Made by a program: the position numbers and the translations under genes. From JAWVZS01 sp964507825 (GTDB lineage: Archaea; Thermoproteota; Nitrososphaeria; Nitrososphaerales; Nitrosopumilaceae), in contig CAZDQM010000066.1 of assembly GCA_964507825.1 (NCBI GenBank), positions 1 through 64,000 on the forward strand: a stretch of DNA of 64,000 bases. Reading direction: 5' to 3'. Below, piece after piece: positions 51,895 to 61,241 of the stretch. The number at the start of each line of letters is the position of its first letter. The first letter of the stretch is position 1. A model generated the notes under the pieces. It was given only the letters and a program-made list of their open reading frames with translations. It was not told the DNA's origin and ran no database searches.

Positions 51895-52674
51895 ATGACA
51901 CGACCGGAGCAGGCTGACTCACCCAAGTTATACGCGGCAGTAATGACATACAATGACGGGTCAATGATATCCAAATGCCTAGACTCACTAGTAGATTTTG
52001 ATCAAGTTATCGTCGCGGACGGAGTGTATGCTCACGATATGCCCGGCGCCCCACTGTCAAACGACGGCACAAGGGAGATCGCCGCCACCTACAGCAACGT
52101 CACCATGCTAGACATGCCATATATGATGGCTGCCGAAAAGAAGAACATGTTGCAGGGTCAATCGACACATCCCAACGACATACTCGTGTATGTCGACTCG
52201 GATTGCCGCATAGTGGGCGACGTGTCAAGACTCAAGCGGCGCCTGCACAAACGGTTCTGGGGGGGGGGGTCAGCATTTATTCCAATGTATGTAAAAAATT
52301 CGTGGCGTTGCCCAGAGCTTAACGGTCAGGTATTATACAGGGAATGGGTGCTGAATCCGTGGAACGTGCAAACGCCTAGCAACGACCATGGCAGATATCT
52401 CAGAGATGGCCGAGACGTATTCGGAAGTGAGCGCCTCAACTACATTGCAATCATACATGATGATTCTGACAGGTCGTATGATGTACGGCAGGCATCCATT
52501 ACTCATATTAGAAAGGAGGACACAAAGGAGATAAAGCTGCGAAAGTCATACCAGTATCCAATATGGGCGAAGATAAGACACCGCGTGGGTAAATACAGGT
52601 GCAAACGGCAGGGTGCGATAACTGTAGAGGATATATTATCGATGCATGACCCTGCAAAAAACGGACATGTATAA
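51895..52674 (+). CDS. Family 2-like glycosyltransferase
   Basis: The 259-aa protein starts LYAAVMTYNDGSMISKCLDS, the nucleotide-sugar strand of GT-A glycosyltransferases, and has the metal motif DILVYVDSDCRIVG (DxD, ~98-111). It lacks membrane helices, so it works as a soluble or peripheral enzyme, perhaps decorating S-layer or pilin glycoproteins. An 11-G run inside the ORF encodes FWGGGS. Upstream, an AT-rich stretch (TTAAATTATATATG) lies ~35 nt before the ATG. It is the first gene of the accessory region. Confidence 0.8.
   Translation: MTRPEQADSPKLYAAVMTYNDGSMISKCLDSLVDFDQVIVADGVYAHDMPGAPLSNDGTREIAATYSNVTMLDMPYMMAAEKKNMLQGQSTHPNDILVYVDSDCRIVGDVSRLKRRLHKRFWGGGSAFIPMYVKNSWRCPELNGQVLYREWVLNPWNVQTPSNDHGRYLRDGRDVFGSERLNYIAIIHDDSDRSYDVRQASITHIRKEDTKEIKLRKSYQYPIWAKIRHRVGKYRCKRQGAITVEDILSMHDPAKNGHV
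52259..52269 (+). repeat. 11-G homopolymer inside the glycosyltransferase gene
   Basis: Eleven consecutive G residues in the coding strand. Loss or gain of one base would truncate the enzyme, as in phase-variable surface-glycan genes of bacteria. It could equally be an assembly-sensitive tract. Confidence 0.85.
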
Positions 52675-52798
52675 CAACACCCGTTACATCCCAAAATCTT
52701 CCATGGAACAGACTCGTGAGAATTTCATCGATTTTGTGATGTACATAAATTTACGCGCGTTGCTATACGGCCTGCACTGCAACTGCATTATCTCATAA

Positions 52799-53890
52799 TC
52801 ATGCCCGGCGCCTTGGACCCTTGACTGCCTTTTTAATCGACGCGGCATCGGATGCCGACAAGCCTCCTAACAGTACTGTGGTTACAAGATCCACGACTGC
52901 CTTTTTTATCGGCGCCTTTGAGAATATTATCATCTTTTCAGATAATCCTGAACCCATCTTGTATCTGTACGGTGCAGTGCCTATGTCTAGGCCTATATGC
53001 GCGGCATCATCTGGCCTCCATGCATACACTGGCTCGCCGTTGATGATGTCGTCTGAGAGTGTATAGTGCGTGTCGCACTCGATCACCTCTCTTGCCGTCG
53101 CGTTCTTTAGGTTTATGTCATATTGCTTCCTTCCAAGCTTTATCCTCATCACGTTCTTTACCACACCCGGAGAACCGCCCATGTCATCGTCGCCCTTTTT
53201 TACCGTTGCCTCCGAGTCCGCCTTTTTTGGAACACCTCCCTCGACGGCCCTCTTCATACCCGCCTTGTCTGGATTGAACTGATCAAGTATTTTTCTAAGG
53301 GCCGTCCTGTTGGGCGGATCCACCGTCCTCCTCCCACTCTTGGCATATGATATGACCTTGCTCATGGCGATTGCCTGCTTTTGCATCGGAAGGACCGATA
53401 TGGGACGTATGACGTGCAGGAATGAGGGTATCACCATGTGACTGTCTGACAGCTTTATGATATAGTCGTCTAGATTCTTGATCGCCTCATCGGAGAGCTT
53501 GATCTGTGTCAGCGGCATGTACTCTTCTGGAATATCGGACATGCCCGAATCCACGGCATGGTTCATCGCCTTTAACAGCGAACCCGGTAGTATGGTCGAC
53601 TCCCTTGAGAATCGAAAGTGCATCCTGATTACATCTGCCTCGTCACGCGCGCGGCTTGTACTGCATGGGACGTCGCCTCCGCCAAGCTCCGAGTATGCGT
53701 GATATACCTCGATGTTTCCCACCGGGAGGTACCTGCCCTCAAGCTCCGCTACGATGAGAGGCTTTCTGTTGGCGCCTGCAGACACGTCCTCTTTTGTCCG
53801 GTCTATCAAAAGGCGCGGTATCACGCATATGCAGTACGGCGGCTCTACGATCTCGTCGAATCTGATCGTGTGCTCCTGCATCGCGCTCAA
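52799..53890 (-). CDS. Protein with ParB-like N-terminal region
   Basis: The 363-aa protein has an N-terminal region (~40-85) PLIVAELEGRYLPVGNIEVY then HAYSELGGGDVPC, which resembles ParB/Srx-like domains (P-x-V...GRY-x-x-x-x-G-x-x-x-x-x-A-x-x-x-G-x-x-x-V-P-C). The central part is helical and could hold an HTH. A basic/acidic Pro/Gly linker (GGVPKKADSEATVKKGDDDM) precedes a C-terminal domain with IMRIKLGRKQY-like strands. The ParB call is moderate. It overlaps the TFIIB-like gene by 4 nt. A role in partition or in binding element DNA is inference. Confidence 0.5.
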   Translation of the reverse strand: MSAMQEHTIRFDEIVEPPYCICVIPRLLIDRTKEDVSAGANRKPLIVAELEGRYLPVGNIEVYHAYSELGGGDVPCSTSRARDEADVIRMHFRFSRESTILPGSLLKAMNHAVDSGMSDIPEEYMPLTQIKLSDEAIKNLDDYIIKLSDSHMVIPSFLHVIRPISVLPMQKQAIAMSKVISYAKSGRRTVDPPNRTALRKILDQFNPDKAGMKRAVEGGVPKKADSEATVKKGDDDMGGSPGVVKNVMRIKLGRKQYDINLKNATAREVIECDTHYTLSDDIINGEPVYAWRPDDAAHIGLDIGTAPYRYKMGSGLSEKMIIFSKAPIKKAVVDLVTTVLLGGLSASDAASIKKAVKGPRRRA

Positions 53891-54612
53891 CGCTCGAACA
53901 CCTCGTTTATGGCGTTTCGTGAATTCTGATCCGGATTCCCCTCCGTGTATACCTCATTGTACAGCCTCCATGCCTGCTCCCGGCGCTCCATGACTTCTGC
54001 ATCATTGTAATCAATATCCCCTGCAATCCTCCGCAGGTTCAGGTTAAAGTAGTACCTCTTGTCGCGCTCAAAATCAGGGACGCTTGACTCCAAGTTGTCG
54101 TATATTATACCCGACATGTGCGGCATCCTAGAGCGGTTAAATGCCCATTGAACCACCCTGAGTATCTCGACTGGTGGTATGGGCAGGCCATATTCCTTGC
54201 ATGTCATGTGTATTGCCCAGGATGCCGTCTCGGCCACTTCCCTGCTGTTCTTGTACTTGAGCCTCTCGGCGAACTTGTCCCACGCGGCGTTTTGTAACGA
54301 GGAATTAAACCCCAGCTTTTCACATATGTTGCTGAACTTTGAGAGGTGCCTCTTGCTGGTCGGATCAGACTCACTCACCCCGCCGCGAAAGTACCTCTCG
54401 AGTCTGGCACCGCAGTCGGGAATGCTGCCGGTCTCGTCCCTGCCGCCTATACTTCGCATCTCAAACAGGTTTACGCTGGATTTTGCGCCCTCGTATATGT
54501 TGGTGACGACGGACTCTTGCTCCTGAATCACTACGCCGCACCGCCTACATACTATCTCGCCGTCGCTTTCAACCGTCTTTTCATGCGTGCAATATATCGC
54601 GCGGCCGCCCAT
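53887..54612 (-). CDS. Divergent TFIIB-like transcription factor
   Basis: The 241-aa protein has an N-terminal zinc ribbon, with CTHEKTVESDGEIVCRRCG supplying the ligands (C-x-H, C-x-x-C) and GVVIQEQ after it as in TFB. A short B-reader region follows. Then come about 160 aa of helices comparable to cyclin-like folds (KRHLSKFSNICEKLGFNSSL, SREVAETASWAIHMTCKEYG). It is shorter than a normal TFB (~300 aa). It may direct RNA polymerase to promoters of the accessory cluster. The start follows 56 nt after the large surface protein's stop, and its end overlaps the ParB-like gene by 4 nt. Confidence 0.72.
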   Translation of the reverse strand: MGGRAIYCTHEKTVESDGEIVCRRCGVVIQEQESVVTNIYEGAKSSVNLFEMRSIGGRDETGSIPDCGARLERYFRGGVSESDPTSKRHLSKFSNICEKLGFNSSLQNAAWDKFAERLKYKNSREVAETASWAIHMTCKEYGLPIPPVEILRVVQWAFNRSRMPHMSGIIYDNLESSVPDFERDKRYYFNLNLRRIAGDIDYNDAEVMERREQAWRLYNEVYTEGNPDQNSRNAINEVFER

Positions 54613-54667
54613 GATTTCACACTAATGATTTGATATTAAAGAATACCACTCTTTTTGTCGCGGCCGT

Positions 54668-57124
54668 TTATCCTGTCGAAATTGCATTCCGGATCATCTT
54701 AACGGTAAACAGCAAGACTACAAAGATGATTAAAGCCATGAATCCAACGTATGTCATGTACGGCAACATGCTTTCTATATTATCCTCTATTGCCGGCGGC
54801 GCCTCAAAGGACTCTTCTTGCAGTACGGTGGCATTCATTTTGGAACCCCACTCGTTTTCTACATGTATGTCCCCGCCGTGAATCATGGCAAGGATGCATC
54901 CTGATGAGCAATCCCCCTCAAACAAATACCTGTCCCCGCCGTTTATCACGTACTTTGTGTTACCCCACCAGTGATCCGTGGAAAACGTCATGATATTTCC
55001 ATCCCTTATACGCGTCATGTTTACCTCCTTGTATGACGTACTGCTGACAAACTCCTCGTGATGCGGATGCATAAACTCGGTGACAAACAGGCGGTCCACC
55101 GTGTGCGTTGGCGTGCTCATGCTTATTGTCGTGGGCGCGCCAAATTCAAAGGCATCATACTTGGGGGCGTCTAGTATGTTCTGGCCGGGCCGGTCAAACG
55201 AGTACCCTGGTGCAAATTCCAAGACAGTCTTTTTTAGCCATATCGCAAGCGTTCCGATCCCGTATCCGTCGTTTTCCATGTCGTATACCTCGTGCAGGGC
55301 CCACTGTGCAAACCACCTGTCGCCGGTATCGTGCAGAGTCTTGGCGTACACGTACTCGTCTAGCATTATAGTTATATTGTCATCTTTTAGCACCATGTCG
55401 CCATTGCGGTCTATTGGAATGCCAAGTATTGTCTCCGTGGCGTTGAGTGGAACGGTACTGACAGACCTGTCGTTTGTATACGCGGTCATGTTGTACCATG
55501 CGGCAAACGTGGCATGCGGATACTGGTACACATAGTCATAATTTACGTACGAATCGTATCCCGCCCAGTTCTCTACTGCCACCCTGTTGTGAACAGTTAC
55601 GTTCTCGTAAAAGCGCTCGGCATTGTCACGATCAAATACTATATCCGTCAGTGGCTGCTCGAATCGTATTACCCCGTATCCATCGTACTCGAACATGGCG
55701 TGCCTGCCGTGTGACATGTACGGTCTAGGACCTGTATCCGGTATGATAGCCTCCGGATTATGCTCAAACCATCTGGCAAAATGGGGCCTCCAGTCCGGCG
55801 GGTTTGCCCCCGGAATCTGTGGGGCCGAGTCCCATCTAATGCCGGACTCTGGAATCTGTATTCTCGGGTATTGTCCGCTTGACCACAGTGTCGTATTCGG
55901 ATAGAATGCATTAATCTTGCTCCGGCGATCCTGATTTAGGATCCCGTTGTCGTCCCTGCCGGTTCCCATGGAGCCAAGATACTTTACCATTACTCCGTGC
56001 CTGTTGTCATATGCATGGCTTTGCAGGTCCGACAGTACCCCGTACGGGTACACCTCGTATACCGGATCATGCGCCACTATGAGCTGCGTGGTGGAATTGT
56101 ACCCGTTGTTTACCATGCGTCCGATATTCTCAACCCTAACCGAATATTTGATATCGCGGTCTCCGAGGTGGTCATGTGATGTGGCCGCATACGCATATAC
56201 TCCGTCTCCGTTACCGCATTCAAAGCGGTGCGGCATGAATCCTGTTCCTGCACTGTCCCAAGACGGCCGTAGCCATACCGTATCTCTTTCATCACACTCG
56301 AATCCTCCCTCCTGATTCAACGGTGCAAACTCCCTGGTATAATGAAACGTTATGGTTCCGTTCCTCTCGTTTCTATAGTCGAATCTGGTAACGTGCTCTA
56401 TTGTAACTGGATCGTAGACATAGTTTGTCATGTCCGGATTTGCCGCAATATATCCGTCCGAGTCTAGAATCATTTGCTCATACAGGTGCGCCTCTACTGC
56501 CGGGGCCCTGATTACCGGCGTTATCGTTGCCGTGCGCGTCTTTGTGAACGTGTGGCACCGTATCTTGCTACAGTGCGTCTCCTGCGCCGAAATCGTCATC
56601 TGTATGCTGCCGCACGTGCCGGTCAGGCGCAACCATGATTCATAGTCCCCGTATCCTGCCGAGCCGTTATTCCCGGCTCCCAGGCAGTCATTTGCGCCGC
56701 TGATAACTATTTCAGCCGGACCATGCGTTACAGTGGTATAGCTCGGATAGGCATGCGGCCTGCAAGAATTCTGCCGACTGCCTGCAGCTTGCGCGTCGCC
56801 GCACCGACCTGATACCTTCTCGTTGTATTCCTGGATGATATCTTCGCCGCCCTCTGCAAGAATTGCGTACCCATGGACCCTGGGGGCATGGACGCGTTCC
56901 CCGTGGCAGTAGCCTGGAAACCCCCACTTGAACTCGTACCAGAACGCGTCCCCCGGATACAGCGTATTGTCTGGATTATTCCTCGGAAACCCGTTATACG
57001 TCATGTTATAGTATACGTCCCCGCGTATCCACAGCCTGCAGGGCCTGTCGCCGCCCTCTGCATCTGGTACCGCGGCGAGAAATATTGCCGGCAACACCAA
57101 CATCGCAAGGGCGGCCGCCCTCAA
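54668..57124 (-). CDS. Large secreted, C-terminally anchored surface protein
   Basis: The 818-aa protein has a signal peptide (AAALAMLVLPAIFLAAVPDA) and ends in a single membrane helix with a basic tail (YVGFMALIIFVVLLFTVKMI, ~787-806), so nearly all of it lies outside the cell. It is rich in Tyr, Asn, Asp and Gly, with several Cys pairs in the first 200 residues (CSKIRC, CSSGC near the end) and many N-x-S/T sequons, e.g. NGSAG, NSTTQL, NATETI. It has no recognised domain. It overlaps the pilin gene by 4 nt, so it belongs to the pilus-ATPase operon; it may be an adhesin or tip protein. Confidence 0.65.
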   Translation of the reverse strand: MRAAALAMLVLPAIFLAAVPDAEGGDRPCRLWIRGDVYYNMTYNGFPRNNPDNTLYPGDAFWYEFKWGFPGYCHGERVHAPRVHGYAILAEGGEDIIQEYNEKVSGRCGDAQAAGSRQNSCRPHAYPSYTTVTHGPAEIVISGANDCLGAGNNGSAGYGDYESWLRLTGTCGSIQMTISAQETHCSKIRCHTFTKTRTATITPVIRAPAVEAHLYEQMILDSDGYIAANPDMTNYVYDPVTIEHVTRFDYRNERNGTITFHYTREFAPLNQEGGFECDERDTVWLRPSWDSAGTGFMPHRFECGNGDGVYAYAATSHDHLGDRDIKYSVRVENIGRMVNNGYNSTTQLIVAHDPVYEVYPYGVLSDLQSHAYDNRHGVMVKYLGSMGTGRDDNGILNQDRRSKINAFYPNTTLWSSGQYPRIQIPESGIRWDSAPQIPGANPPDWRPHFARWFEHNPEAIIPDTGPRPYMSHGRHAMFEYDGYGVIRFEQPLTDIVFDRDNAERFYENVTVHNRVAVENWAGYDSYVNYDYVYQYPHATFAAWYNMTAYTNDRSVSTVPLNATETILGIPIDRNGDMVLKDDNITIMLDEYVYAKTLHDTGDRWFAQWALHEVYDMENDGYGIGTLAIWLKKTVLEFAPGYSFDRPGQNILDAPKYDAFEFGAPTTISMSTPTHTVDRLFVTEFMHPHHEEFVSSTSYKEVNMTRIRDGNIMTFSTDHWWGNTKYVINGGDRYLFEGDCSSGCILAMIHGGDIHVENEWGSKMNATVLQEESFEAPPAIEDNIESMLPYMTYVGFMALIIFVVLLFTVKMIRNAISTG

Positions 57125-57591
57125 CGTGTTATCTCCACAAACTCTCCCGCGGGCGTAACCATCAGAATTCTACTCGAACAGCCGGCATCCGTAATGCTGA
57201 CATTTAGCGTCTCGCCCGGATTAAACACCGTCCGGGTGCCAAGCCCGGAACCATCAAGTGTTGTAAACGTCACACCAAGCTCCGTCCGGTCTATATCCCC
57301 TGTCATATTGATTCTGTACATTTTGAACTCGTCTAGCGCGATCGGATCCCCCACTTTTGCATAATTGTGCATGAGAAATCTAGTGGAATTGGCCGTAGAG
57401 GAGCACTCGACGAGGCTGACATCTATCAGTTCGGCGGCCCGCATCATGCCTGCCTTGGCCATGTCTTCGTGCCGGTACTGCATGTCGGCGCCCCTTTCGG
57501 TGAATACGTATGTCAGCATGGCCGCCGCGACGGACATTACTGATACTATTATTATCGCCGAGAGGATCTCTGAGACCGCCTGCCTCCTCAT
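57121..57591 (-). CDS. Type IV pilin-like protein 1
   Basis: This 156-aa protein starts MRRQAVSEILSAIIIVSVMS: a short basic leader and then a hydrophobic helix, as in archaeal class III signal peptides for type IV pilins (cleavage before SE or so). A globular C-terminal domain of ~125 aa follows with strands and two Cys (VECSSTANSTR and TDAGCSSRIL), possibly disulfide-bonded. It is likely a pilus subunit processed by a prepilin peptidase encoded elsewhere. It overlaps the next pilin gene and the surface protein gene by 4 nt each. Confidence 0.8.
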   Translation of the reverse strand: MRRQAVSEILSAIIIVSVMSVAAAMLTYVFTERGADMQYRHEDMAKAGMMRAAELIDVSLVECSSTANSTRFLMHNYAKVGDPIALDEFKMYRINMTGDIDRTELGVTFTTLDGSGLGTRTVFNPGETLNVSITDAGCSSRILMVTPAGEFVEITR

Positions 57592-58295
57592 CTTTGCACC
57601 TCTACCCTGTGCGTTACGATTATCTCGTCTTGTATTATGTCTACTAGAATGGATTGCCCTGGACCGGCCGACGTTTCATACAGATCTAGTACCCCTGAAT
57701 ATGTTATATCGATGCCCCGTCCGGTCTGTTCCACTATCACATCCGGCATGGCGGCTCCGTCCTTTACTAGTATAATATCGGCAACATTGCCGCCAATCGA
57801 GACGCTTCTGGTATCTGACGTTGATATGTACAATTCTGCATATATGCTACTGCTATAATCATCAAACTTTGTGACCTTGAATTGTACCACGTCTATGAAT
57901 GGATCACTGCCGATCACCTCGGCATGCTCGATCGTGATTATGTAGAATGTAGATCCCGCAGCCACGGCAACTGCCATCAGTATTATCGTTCCAAGTATGT
58001 CTGATACCGCGGATCTGCCCGGCCTGTCGAACTTGGGCTTTTTAATCAGAATGCGACTCTTTAGGACAAGTCTTGTGTAACTGCCCGCGACCTCGTAAAA
58101 CTCACCTATATACTCATCAGTATCCACATGCGCGATTATCTTCAACAGGTGACTCGTGCCGGTCTCCCTGTTTCGTGTCGTTATCTCAATCGTCTTGCCC
58201 TCGTCTACTATCATGCTTGACATGCGATCTTCTGATATGCCGCAGATCTCGCAGATCTGCTTGAACGTCCTGTATTTCTTGGTCTCCTCTCTCAC
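57588..58295 (-). CDS. Type IV pilin-like protein 2 with cytosolic N-terminal domain
   Basis: The 235-aa protein has a pilin-type segment in its middle (GRSAVSDILGTIILMAVAVA, ~94-113) with a Ser-Ala-Val-Ser-Asp cut region after basic Arg, matching the leader of pilin 1. It is preceded by an unusual ~93-aa soluble domain (KQICEICGISEDRMSSMIVD, ETGTSHLLKIIAHVDTDEYI). I see no alternative ATG, GTG or TTG just before the pilin segment. If prepilin peptidase cuts there, a free cytosolic domain would be released. The rest looks like a pilin head domain. It is cotranscribed with pilin 1 (4-nt overlap). Confidence 0.7.
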   Translation of the reverse strand: MREETKKYRTFKQICEICGISEDRMSSMIVDEGKTIEITTRNRETGTSHLLKIIAHVDTDEYIGEFYEVAGSYTRLVLKSRILIKKPKFDRPGRSAVSDILGTIILMAVAVAAGSTFYIITIEHAEVIGSDPFIDVVQFKVTKFDDYSSSIYAELYISTSDTRSVSIGGNVADIILVKDGAAMPDVIVEQTGRGIDITYSGVLDLYETSAGPGQSILVDIIQDEIIVTHRVEVQR

Positions 58296-58427
58296 ACAGA
58301 CGGGTATCGCATCGACTTTTAACCCGTGTATCTATCCGGCCTGAATGCGTCCGTTCACGCCGGTCCTAGATGTCTAGTCCACGTCATGCATCCATTCCTG
58401 ATATGCGGATCAACTATGTTCTTTACC

Positions 58428-61241
58428 TCAAGACTGGATCATATCTGTCGATGGCGCGTCCTTCTCAAAGCTCATCAGATTCATGTACTTTGGTGTCAGG
58501 ACCTTGATCTTCTTCGTACGCCTCTGATCCGGCTTGCCGTTCAAGCCGCCAGTCATGACTGTCTTGGACCTGTAATCTGACACAATCGCCCCCTTTTTTA
58601 TCATCGATGTTATGGCCTCTCTTATCTCTGACCTAGTATCATCAAGCTGTATTGCCTTTTTGATCTGGTTTACGTTGTCTGCCATCTCCTCATGATACTG
58701 CAGGTATTCGAGTATCTTAAACTCAAGCGGGGTGAGCTGCGCGTTTCGCGGCTGACTGTCGGTACGAATGCCGAGCTCCGTATTACCTGCCGCATTTACT
58801 ATTTCACCATGACCGTATGTGGCACCCTTTGCCTGATATCTTGCAACGCCGTCCGAATCTGCATTCAAATTGTCCCTAGAATCTGACTTGGGGGTATGGT
58901 CACTTGCATCGACATAGTCGTCTAGCTTGCAGTCCCTAGCCGGTACGATATCATCTGCTCGCATGCCTGTGATCGTGTACTCTGACTGCCGTTCTGTGGT
59001 ACTAGTCCTTCCTGCTATCCTTATCAGCGAGCCTATACTCTTTACCTTTATTCCTGCAAATACATCTAGGTAGGTGGCCGGAATGGGCATTTCGTTTCTT
59101 AGTACCTTTTTGACATTTATTACGTCCATCTTGCAACGCTCAAAGCCCGGATGCCTTGCCCGAATCGCCTCCTCTAGCTTTACCCTGTGCTTCTCCTTCT
59201 CGCACACAAACCACACATGCATTCCCTTCTCGACATTCTTTGTGTAATTGTGTACTGAATGCTCTATGTGCTTTCCCGGGTTAGTCTCCACCTCGACGGC
59301 AAGCATGGTCCTCTTGTTCCAGTTTCGCGGGTCGTACGTCACGGCCCCTGTCTTTTGTTTTATGACATCTGGTTCAACGATCAGTATGTCGGGCGCCTCT
59401 GTGCCGCCGTTGCCCAGATCGGGCTGACAATACATGTGGAGCTTTCTGCATTCCCGCATGATCCTACTCATTATCTCCCGGTGTTCTCCCCCTCCTGCGC
59501 GCCGGCCGCCGTATGCCTCTGACAGGTACGTGCTATACAGTTTTTCGGCGGCGACGTACCTCTTGGTCAGATCCTCGTCACCGTCGTCGTCACCCGGGTA
59601 CCTGATCCTAAGATACCTGTTTCTGACAAGCTTGTCTACTGCTGCCGTCACATTCTTCTCCTTTATGCTATCGAACACCTCTGATACGCTGTTCCATATC
59701 TCCTCCATGTGCCAGTCCCTTTGATCAAAGTGAAGCAGGTGCACGATCGCAGTCTCAAGCGGGCTGAACAGTAGCTTTCCAAACCGTCTTGACGAGTAGC
59801 TGTCCACATTGACTGCGTTCCCCCACCTTTCCGTGGATTTTCTGGCAAGCTCCGACCAGTCACAGGTACGGACACCGTCAAATGGCACCGGTCTGGTCCG
59901 GAACACCCCATTTGCCGATACTCCGCGCTCGTCTGAATGTATCGCAAACGTGTGTGATGCCAGCCTCTGCATGCCTTCTGTTGAGACGGACATTATGGAA
60001 CGAATCAGGTTTGCCGTGTTATAGTCACAACGGCCCGTGATCAGCGTCTTGCATGTTCCGGGTATCTCATCGGCAAAGTCCTTGTCAAATGCATTACATG
60101 TCTGCGTCGCAATCGTCACCTTTACACCGAATTTCCTAAGGGATCTGAGCATCTCGGACATTGTGTTATTAGAAAACATGTGCGCCTCGTCTACGTACGC
60201 GTAAAACGGCCTCTTTCGCATCATTCCAAGATCGGAACTCGACAGATCTATCCTCTTTTTTGCCTCTACATACAGCATATTGAGCCATATCGAGCCTAGA
60301 AATTCGGCAATGTCATCACTCGTACCGGTGGACAGATCCACGACTAGTATGCGGCTCTCTTCTATCACGTCGCTTATCTGAATCGATGACTTTGTGGCAT
60401 CAAACATTGCAGCCACGGACGGCGTGGCAAGTATCTTGTCCATCTTGTTGTATGCCGACGAGCCGGCATCTCTGGCATACTGTTTTTGGAATATCTCCTC
60501 CCAAAAGTGCCTTACATCATTTGATGATATGTCGTCTAGTATCTCCATGCGCACACTCTCGTCGGTTATCATCTGGGACATGCTTCGTAGCGTGTTCTTG
60601 TCCTTGGTCTCTACTAGCGCGTTGGCCGCGTTTCTCAAAACGGTCTCTAGCCTGGGCCCCCACGAATCCTTGTACAGGTTGTACAGGGTGCCGACAAATG
60701 CCATCACCACTACGTATTTTTCCGCGTCCGTCTTTACTTCAAGGGGGTTGATCTGGACGGTGCGGCCATACTTGTACAGCGAGCCCGGATTCACATATAT
60801 CACGTCATCATGCCTCTCTTCTGGAACCATGGACAGTATGTCGCGCGCCAGCTCTCCATGGGGGTCCACCACCATCAGCCCATGCCCCCTGACTATATTC
60901 TGATATGCAAGAAACTTGATTATGGTCGACTTGCCGGAGCCGGGAAGCCCGAATATTGCCGTGTGCTCCCTCTCAGATGATGATATTCCGACCGCCCTGT
61001 GGCGGCTTGCATCGGTTGGCGCCTCGGATGGATCACCGTACTCGAACCCGAAATAGTCGATATCGGTCTCCTTCCATGCGGCGTGCTGTATAGGCGCGTC
61101 GGCAGGCTCGGGTACATTCTTGTCCCAGAAACGGAACTTTTTGGCCCGCCTCCTTTGTATATGCTTTGGCTGCGTGTTGGCGGACCCTGACGCATTATGG
61201 GCGGCTCTGGACTGTTCACTTGCATCATCTGTCTGGCTCAG
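58428..61241 (-). CDS. VirD4/TraG-like DNA-pump ATPase with PD-(D/E)XK-like and winged-helix domains
   Basis: The frame is open from 61241 and includes Walker A GLPGSGKSTIIKFL (near residue 100), then VVDPHGELARDIL. The Walker B is FYAYVDEAHMF followed by MLRSLRKFGVKVTIATQTCN, all typical of VirD4/TraG coupling proteins and HerA relatives. At ~620-690 are APDILIVEPDVIKQ and MLAVEVETNPGKHIEHSV then VEKGMHVWFVC, which fit a PD-(D/E)XK nuclease. The C-terminal ~100 aa form a winged helix (LTPLEFKILEYLQY). No ATG, GTG or TTG start precedes Walker A in frame (only CTG at 61241; the first ATG gives MVVDPHG). A noncanonical start or an upstream frameshift is needed. Confidence 0.82.
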   Translation of the reverse strand: MSQTDDASEQSRAAHNASGSANTQPKHIQRRRAKKFRFWDKNVPEPADAPIQHAAWKETDIDYFGFEYGDPSEAPTDASRHRAVGISSSEREHTAIFGLPGSGKSTIIKFLAYQNIVRGHGLMVVDPHGELARDILSMVPEERHDDVIYVNPGSLYKYGRTVQINPLEVKTDAEKYVVVMAFVGTLYNLYKDSWGPRLETVLRNAANALVETKDKNTLRSMSQMITDESVRMEILDDISSNDVRHFWEEIFQKQYARDAGSSAYNKMDKILATPSVAAMFDATKSSIQISDVIEESRILVVDLSTGTSDDIAEFLGSIWLNMLYVEAKKRIDLSSSDLGMMRKRPFYAYVDEAHMFSNNTMSEMLRSLRKFGVKVTIATQTCNAFDKDFADEIPGTCKTLITGRCDYNTANLIRSIMSVSTEGMQRLASHTFAIHSDERGVSANGVFRTRPVPFDGVRTCDWSELARKSTERWGNAVNVDSYSSRRFGKLLFSPLETAIVHLLHFDQRDWHMEEIWNSVSEVFDSIKEKNVTAAVDKLVRNRYLRIRYPGDDDGDEDLTKRYVAAEKLYSTYLSEAYGGRRAGGGEHREIMSRIMRECRKLHMYCQPDLGNGGTEAPDILIVEPDVIKQKTGAVTYDPRNWNKRTMLAVEVETNPGKHIEHSVHNYTKNVEKGMHVWFVCEKEKHRVKLEEAIRARHPGFERCKMDVINVKKVLRNEMPIPATYLDVFAGIKVKSIGSLIRIAGRTSTTERQSEYTITGMRADDIVPARDCKLDDYVDASDHTPKSDSRDNLNADSDGVARYQAKGATYGHGEIVNAAGNTELGIRTDSQPRNAQLTPLEFKILEYLQYHEEMADNVNQIKKAIQLDDTRSEIREAITSMIKKGAIVSDYRSKTVMTGGLNGKPDQRRTKKIKVLTPKYMNLMSFEKDAPSTDMIQS

